This document shows, one piece after another, positions 8,351 to 10,715 of a stretch of 10,715 nucleotides of DNA. The stretch comes from Phoronis ovalis (taxonomy: Eukaryota; Phoronida; Phoronidae). A program made the position numbers and the translations under genes. Numbering within the stretch: the stretch's first letter is position 1; each line of letters opens with the position of its first letter. Where the stretch lies: the NCBI GenBank assembly GCA_028565635.1, contig JAOXYB010060779.1, positions 1-10,715 on the forward strand, written 5' to 3'. The notes beneath the pieces were generated by a model that was given only the letters and a program-made list of their open reading frames with translations, was not told where the DNA came from and searched no databases.

Positions 8351-8752
8351 GATTACTTCATGAGGCCAGAATGAATGATAAAAACTGGGATCGAAATCCA
8401 TTAACAAGACTTGACAATTTCTGTTAGGGGAGCAACTTCGTTTTCATTCACCGACATAATATATAACTATTTGATAGTGTCAGATATTATCAGCAAAACT
8501 TTTGATCATCATGTATGCATGCTTGAGCGGTATCAGCAAAGTAAAAAATGATCCTAAGAAACGACTGTACTTTCAGTATAATCAAGACGGCCCAGCGTTT
8601 CTTCCTATTGTTGATGTGGCACAACATTATGAAGATTGAAACTTGTAAGGTTGACAGTCCACTGAACAAGGCTTTTGGTAGATAGGTGTCGCCACTTTCA
8701 AGAGTGCGCATTTCTATGTTAGCGTTAATGCAGTAATAGTGATTTGTTATTA

Positions 8753-8780
8753 CAGTAGGTTTCCGATTTATGCTCTCCCG
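8753..8780 (+). repeat. Left terminal inverted repeat of the MITE
   Basis: The 28-base arm begins CAGTAGGTTTCCG directly after a TA. It differs from the right arm only at two positions (8767, T versus G; 8777, C versus T). Confidence 0.85.
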
Positions 8781-8868
8781 ATAAAGTACTAAATATAATG
8801 CTTTGTGACAGTTACTCAGATTTTTCTGACGTCATTTTGCCGCATCACAAGCCAGTATTTTGTATATA

Positions 8869-8896
8869 CGGAAGAGCATAACTCGGAAACCTACTG
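8869..8896 (-). repeat. Right terminal inverted repeat of the MITE
   Basis: Reverse complement of the left arm with two mismatches; it ends in CCTACTG followed by TA. Confidence 0.85.
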
Positions 8897-8898
8897 TA

Positions 8899-9755
8899 AC
8901 ACTAAACGTAGTATCCCCTACATAGTTACTGAATAACTCAAATAACAGCAGGGTATGGGTTTTCGTAGATTACGTTGCTCAAAGAATAATGACGTATTCA
9001 TAATTCGTGAATTCAATAATAACGACGGATAAGATGTGTTATAATCAACCACCGTTTTTTTTTTAGCAACTGCCAAGGCTGCTAAAAGTAAAAAAAATAT
9101 AGAAACAGTTTAGTAAGGATTAAACTCAGCAGTTCGGCAATAATCCATGAGTGTTTGCATTTAAGCACATACAGTTAAGAGAAACTTATATAGAATATGA
9201 TATATTTCCTTTTTGGTTATGTGGCGTAAAGTAGCCAGACATCCCTTTATTATATCGATATGTCGTAAATTTGAACGTGTATATTGGGTAAAACCAGCAC
9301 AGTACCAGCAGAAAACTCTCAAATCTTATTTTTCCTCAGCTTTCTAAAATCCAATAATAAAAGTGTTATCTGTTTAAAAATCGTGTGAAGATAGTAGAGG
9401 CTGACCTAAAAGAAATCGAGATTTTAGACTTGTGGTCATTTAGACACAACTAATAAGAATAAGAATAAATATTCATTCGATGATATATCGATTCAGTGAA
9501 ACGATTAATATAAATACAATTTATTGCAAAACTGAATTTTATTTTTCTAAAGATTATTGTCTTGAGATGAGACCGAAAGCTAGCTTTCTCGTTAAAGGTT
9601 GGATTCAGTTTTAAACTAAATTGTATTTCTGTTTTCAAACTTATATATCTTTGATCAGTAATTATTTTAATAATACAGTCTGCTAACTAACTTTTAATTT
9701 CTCGAAATTGAGCGATAATTTAGAACAAAAACAAGTAAAAATAACTATAATTTTA
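8899..9755. other. AT-rich stretch, nothing recognised
   Basis: Contains a poly-T run (about 9055-9064) and short AT-rich simple sequence such as AGAATAAGAATAAATATTC near 9457. The only listed open frame (minus 9638-9450) has no domain and an AT-driven composition. Confidence 0.4.
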
Positions 9756-9875
9756 CCACGCACACCAGGTGGTGTATCGTCGCAATGCAACGAATGGGGT
9801 GACATCTCGTGGATATATCTGCATCTGGCCTTTGACCCTACAACAGGCTGTATTCTTACATGGTGTCCTACTTAC

Positions 9876-10091
9876 TGTTAAATTTTCTAATCTTCTATAA
9901 ATGTAAATCAGTTTTATGATGACAATAAACAGAAAACAATATATTGTAATATACATATGTAGTGCTATTATACCACCTGCCTGTATACGTTTATTTATTT
10001 GCACTATTTTACGCTCGAATGAGCACATTGTTGTTGTTTGGTTAGTGTCAGAGTAGAAGAAGATTGCTAAGTTTTGCTCCCGTAAACTTTG
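9876..10091 (-). CDS. Candidate exon encoding a single membrane segment (unrecognised)
   Basis: On the minus strand one frame stays open for about 127 codons (10138 to 9756), long for DNA this AT-rich. Inside it an acceptor-like TTTTCACCAG precedes position 10091, and a consensus donor GTAAGT sits at 9875-9870 right after a complete codon. An ATG with A at -3 after CAAACAACAACA lies at 10028. From that ATG the exon gives 51 residues: a basic start (CSFERKIVQINKR), then about 25 hydrophobic residues (IIALHMYITIYCFLFIVIIK onward) ending in YRRLENLT. This looks like one transmembrane helix with a flanking RR. The part past the donor (9869-9753) is GC-richer and also open. Low-complexity hydrophobic frames do arise by chance in AT-rich DNA. 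Confidence 0.3.
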
Positions 10092-10244
10092 CTGGTGAAA
10101 ATTTTCGAAAATATTGACAGTAAAATATGGAATCTTAGGTTAAATAGAGACGGAATATGTAAGAGGTATGTACGACAGCGCTATGGACATTTAATTCTTA
10201 AAATTTAACACTTTTATGACTTTGTTATTTTCCCTTATTCATAT

Positions 10245-10288
10245 CTAGGATATATAAAACTCTTTAGAGACGGTTTTATATATCCTAG
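10245..10288. repeat. Perfect 16-bp inverted repeat
   Basis: CTAGGATATATAAAAC (10245-10260) and GTTTTATATATCCTAG (10273-10288) are exact inverse copies around a 12-base loop TCTTTAGAGACG. The RNA of either strand could form a 16-bp hairpin. No target duplication is evident, and the arms are too short for a typical pre-miRNA. Confidence 0.85.
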
Positions 10289-10404
10289 TTCATATCAAAA
10301 CACATAACAGGAATGTTGAGAACTGAAATGTCAGACTTCACTTCACAATCACATGCACATCCACCTTCATCCGGGTTGAAGTCTAAGAAGCTCTTTCCCC
10401 GGAT
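10285..10404 (-). CDS. Candidate terminal coding exon (unrecognised, Cys-containing peptide)
   Basis: A GC-richer stretch on the minus strand follows an acceptor-like ATGTTCCAG (AG at 10406-10405). It carries 39 open codons to a TAG at 10287-10285. The peptide is varied and non-repetitive: IRGKSFLDFNPDEGGCACDC followed by EVKSDISVLNIPVMCFDMN. The two other minus frames close early. The pyrimidine tract before the acceptor is poor. The stop codon lies inside the perfect inverted repeat at 10245-10288, which could suggest a disrupted end. A neighbouring candidate exon on the same strand starts about 190 bp downstream, so the two could belong to one or two genes. Confidence 0.3.
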   Translation of the reverse strand: MRGKSFLDFNPDEGGCACDCEVKSDISVLNIPVMCFDMN

Positions 10405-10529
10405 CTGGAACATGTGCTTACTACTCGTACGAATCTACATTATGCTTTGTTTGACATATGGGAACTGACCGTAAACTTTTGATTTTCAACTCTTATTTTA
10501 ATAGTATACAGTCGTATTAAAAACTTTCA

Positions 10530-10715
10530 AGAATTCCGCCCGGGGATTCCTGTAAATATACATACGGGGTGCAGCACCCCCCGGGGGGGTACTCAAGTTA
10601 TTTTTTGCCGGTGGGGGTGTGCAGCCGAGTTGAAAATGTTGGCTTTGGATTGTATACTTTTTACTGTATTTTTTTGGATTGCTACCGTAACGATATTCAA
10701 AAATTTGGATTGCTA
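10530..10715 (+). repeat. GC-rich dispersed-type repeat with ~30-bp tandem tail, cut by the right edge
   Basis: Composition changes abruptly near 10535. The block holds GGGGTGC A GCACCCC (10566-10580, perfect inverse arms), a CCCCCCGGGGGG palindrome (10577-10588), then GGGTACTCAAG and a second GGGGTGTGCAGCC. From 10645 a motif TTGGATTG recurs at 10645, 10674 and 10705 (spacing 29 and 31), the last two followed by CTA, forming a degenerate ~30-bp tandem array that leaves the window. From memory, elements beginning with a G-run plus GTACTC and followed by short tandem units are abundant in some marine invertebrates, notably cnidarians. This identity is not verified. Confidence 0.55.

Larger units (their letters stand above)
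8753..8896. mobile_element. MITE with 28-bp terminal inverted repeats, TA target site (Tc1/mariner-like)
   Basis: The 144-bp element starts CAGTAGGTTTCCGA and ends with its inverse. The left arm (8753-8780) and right arm (8869-8896) match at 26 of 28 positions. Both ends are flanked by TA (8751-8752 and 8897-8898), as expected for TA target duplication by Tc1/mariner-superfamily transposases. The interior of about 88 bp has no open frame of note, so the element is non-autonomous. The low arm divergence suggests fairly recent insertion. The superfamily is inferred from the TA dinucleotide and TIR form; the parent transposase is not here. Confidence 0.8.

Noticed and set aside
8388-8400. tRNA B-box-like GGGATCGAAATCC
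   Set aside because: It is one base too long for the B-box, and no A-box or cloverleaf can be drawn upstream. Not a tRNA gene.

Overview
This window looks like AT-rich nuclear DNA from a non-vertebrate animal. By eye GC is roughly one third. The only convincing protein is a split gene with a near-perfect GT-AG type donor, and nothing looks like an operon, a Shine-Dalgarno site or a dense prokaryotic gene array. I cannot fix the clade. A GC-rich repeat at the right end recalls repeats of marine invertebrates such as cnidarians, but this is from memory only.

The anchor feature is a coding exon on the minus strand at 3557-3086. It encodes 157 residues and ends at an AAG/TAAGT-like consensus donor (GTAAGT at 3085-3080). 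It is Ser/Thr/Pro-rich and carries two engrailed-homology-1 (eh1) type repressor motifs and an FPWF motif. This is the layout of the N-terminal exon of a homeodomain repressor (Not/Noto-like, Gsc-like or NK-like). No homeobox was found to its left, so the rest of the gene should lie beyond position 1, with a first intron of at least 3 kb.

The upstream flank (3558-3930) holds a CCAAT box and a TATA-like stretch in the orientation of that gene. About 330 bp upstream of its ATG there is a strong RFX X-box match. A short plus-strand ATG with good context (3929) lies just past the X-box, so the region may be a bidirectional promoter.

Regions 1-3079 and 3931-10715 are mostly AT-rich non-coding DNA with scattered islands of higher GC. 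Some islands have exon-like signals: plus 462-621, plus 6819-6886 and plus 7259-7345 (followed by AATAAA), and minus 10091-9876 and 10404-10285. All of these are weak single-exon hypotheses. They were read by eye and could be decayed repeats.

Repeats: a 144-bp MITE of the TA-target (Tc1/mariner-like) type with 28-bp terminal inverted repeats (8753-8896); a 15-bp tandem repeat (7801-7842); a perfect 16-bp inverted repeat (10245-10288); a local imperfect duplication (6321-6450); and a GC-rich element with a degenerate ~30-bp tandem tail running off the right edge (about 10530-10715). I see no tRNA, rRNA, CRISPR array or complete multi-exon gene.
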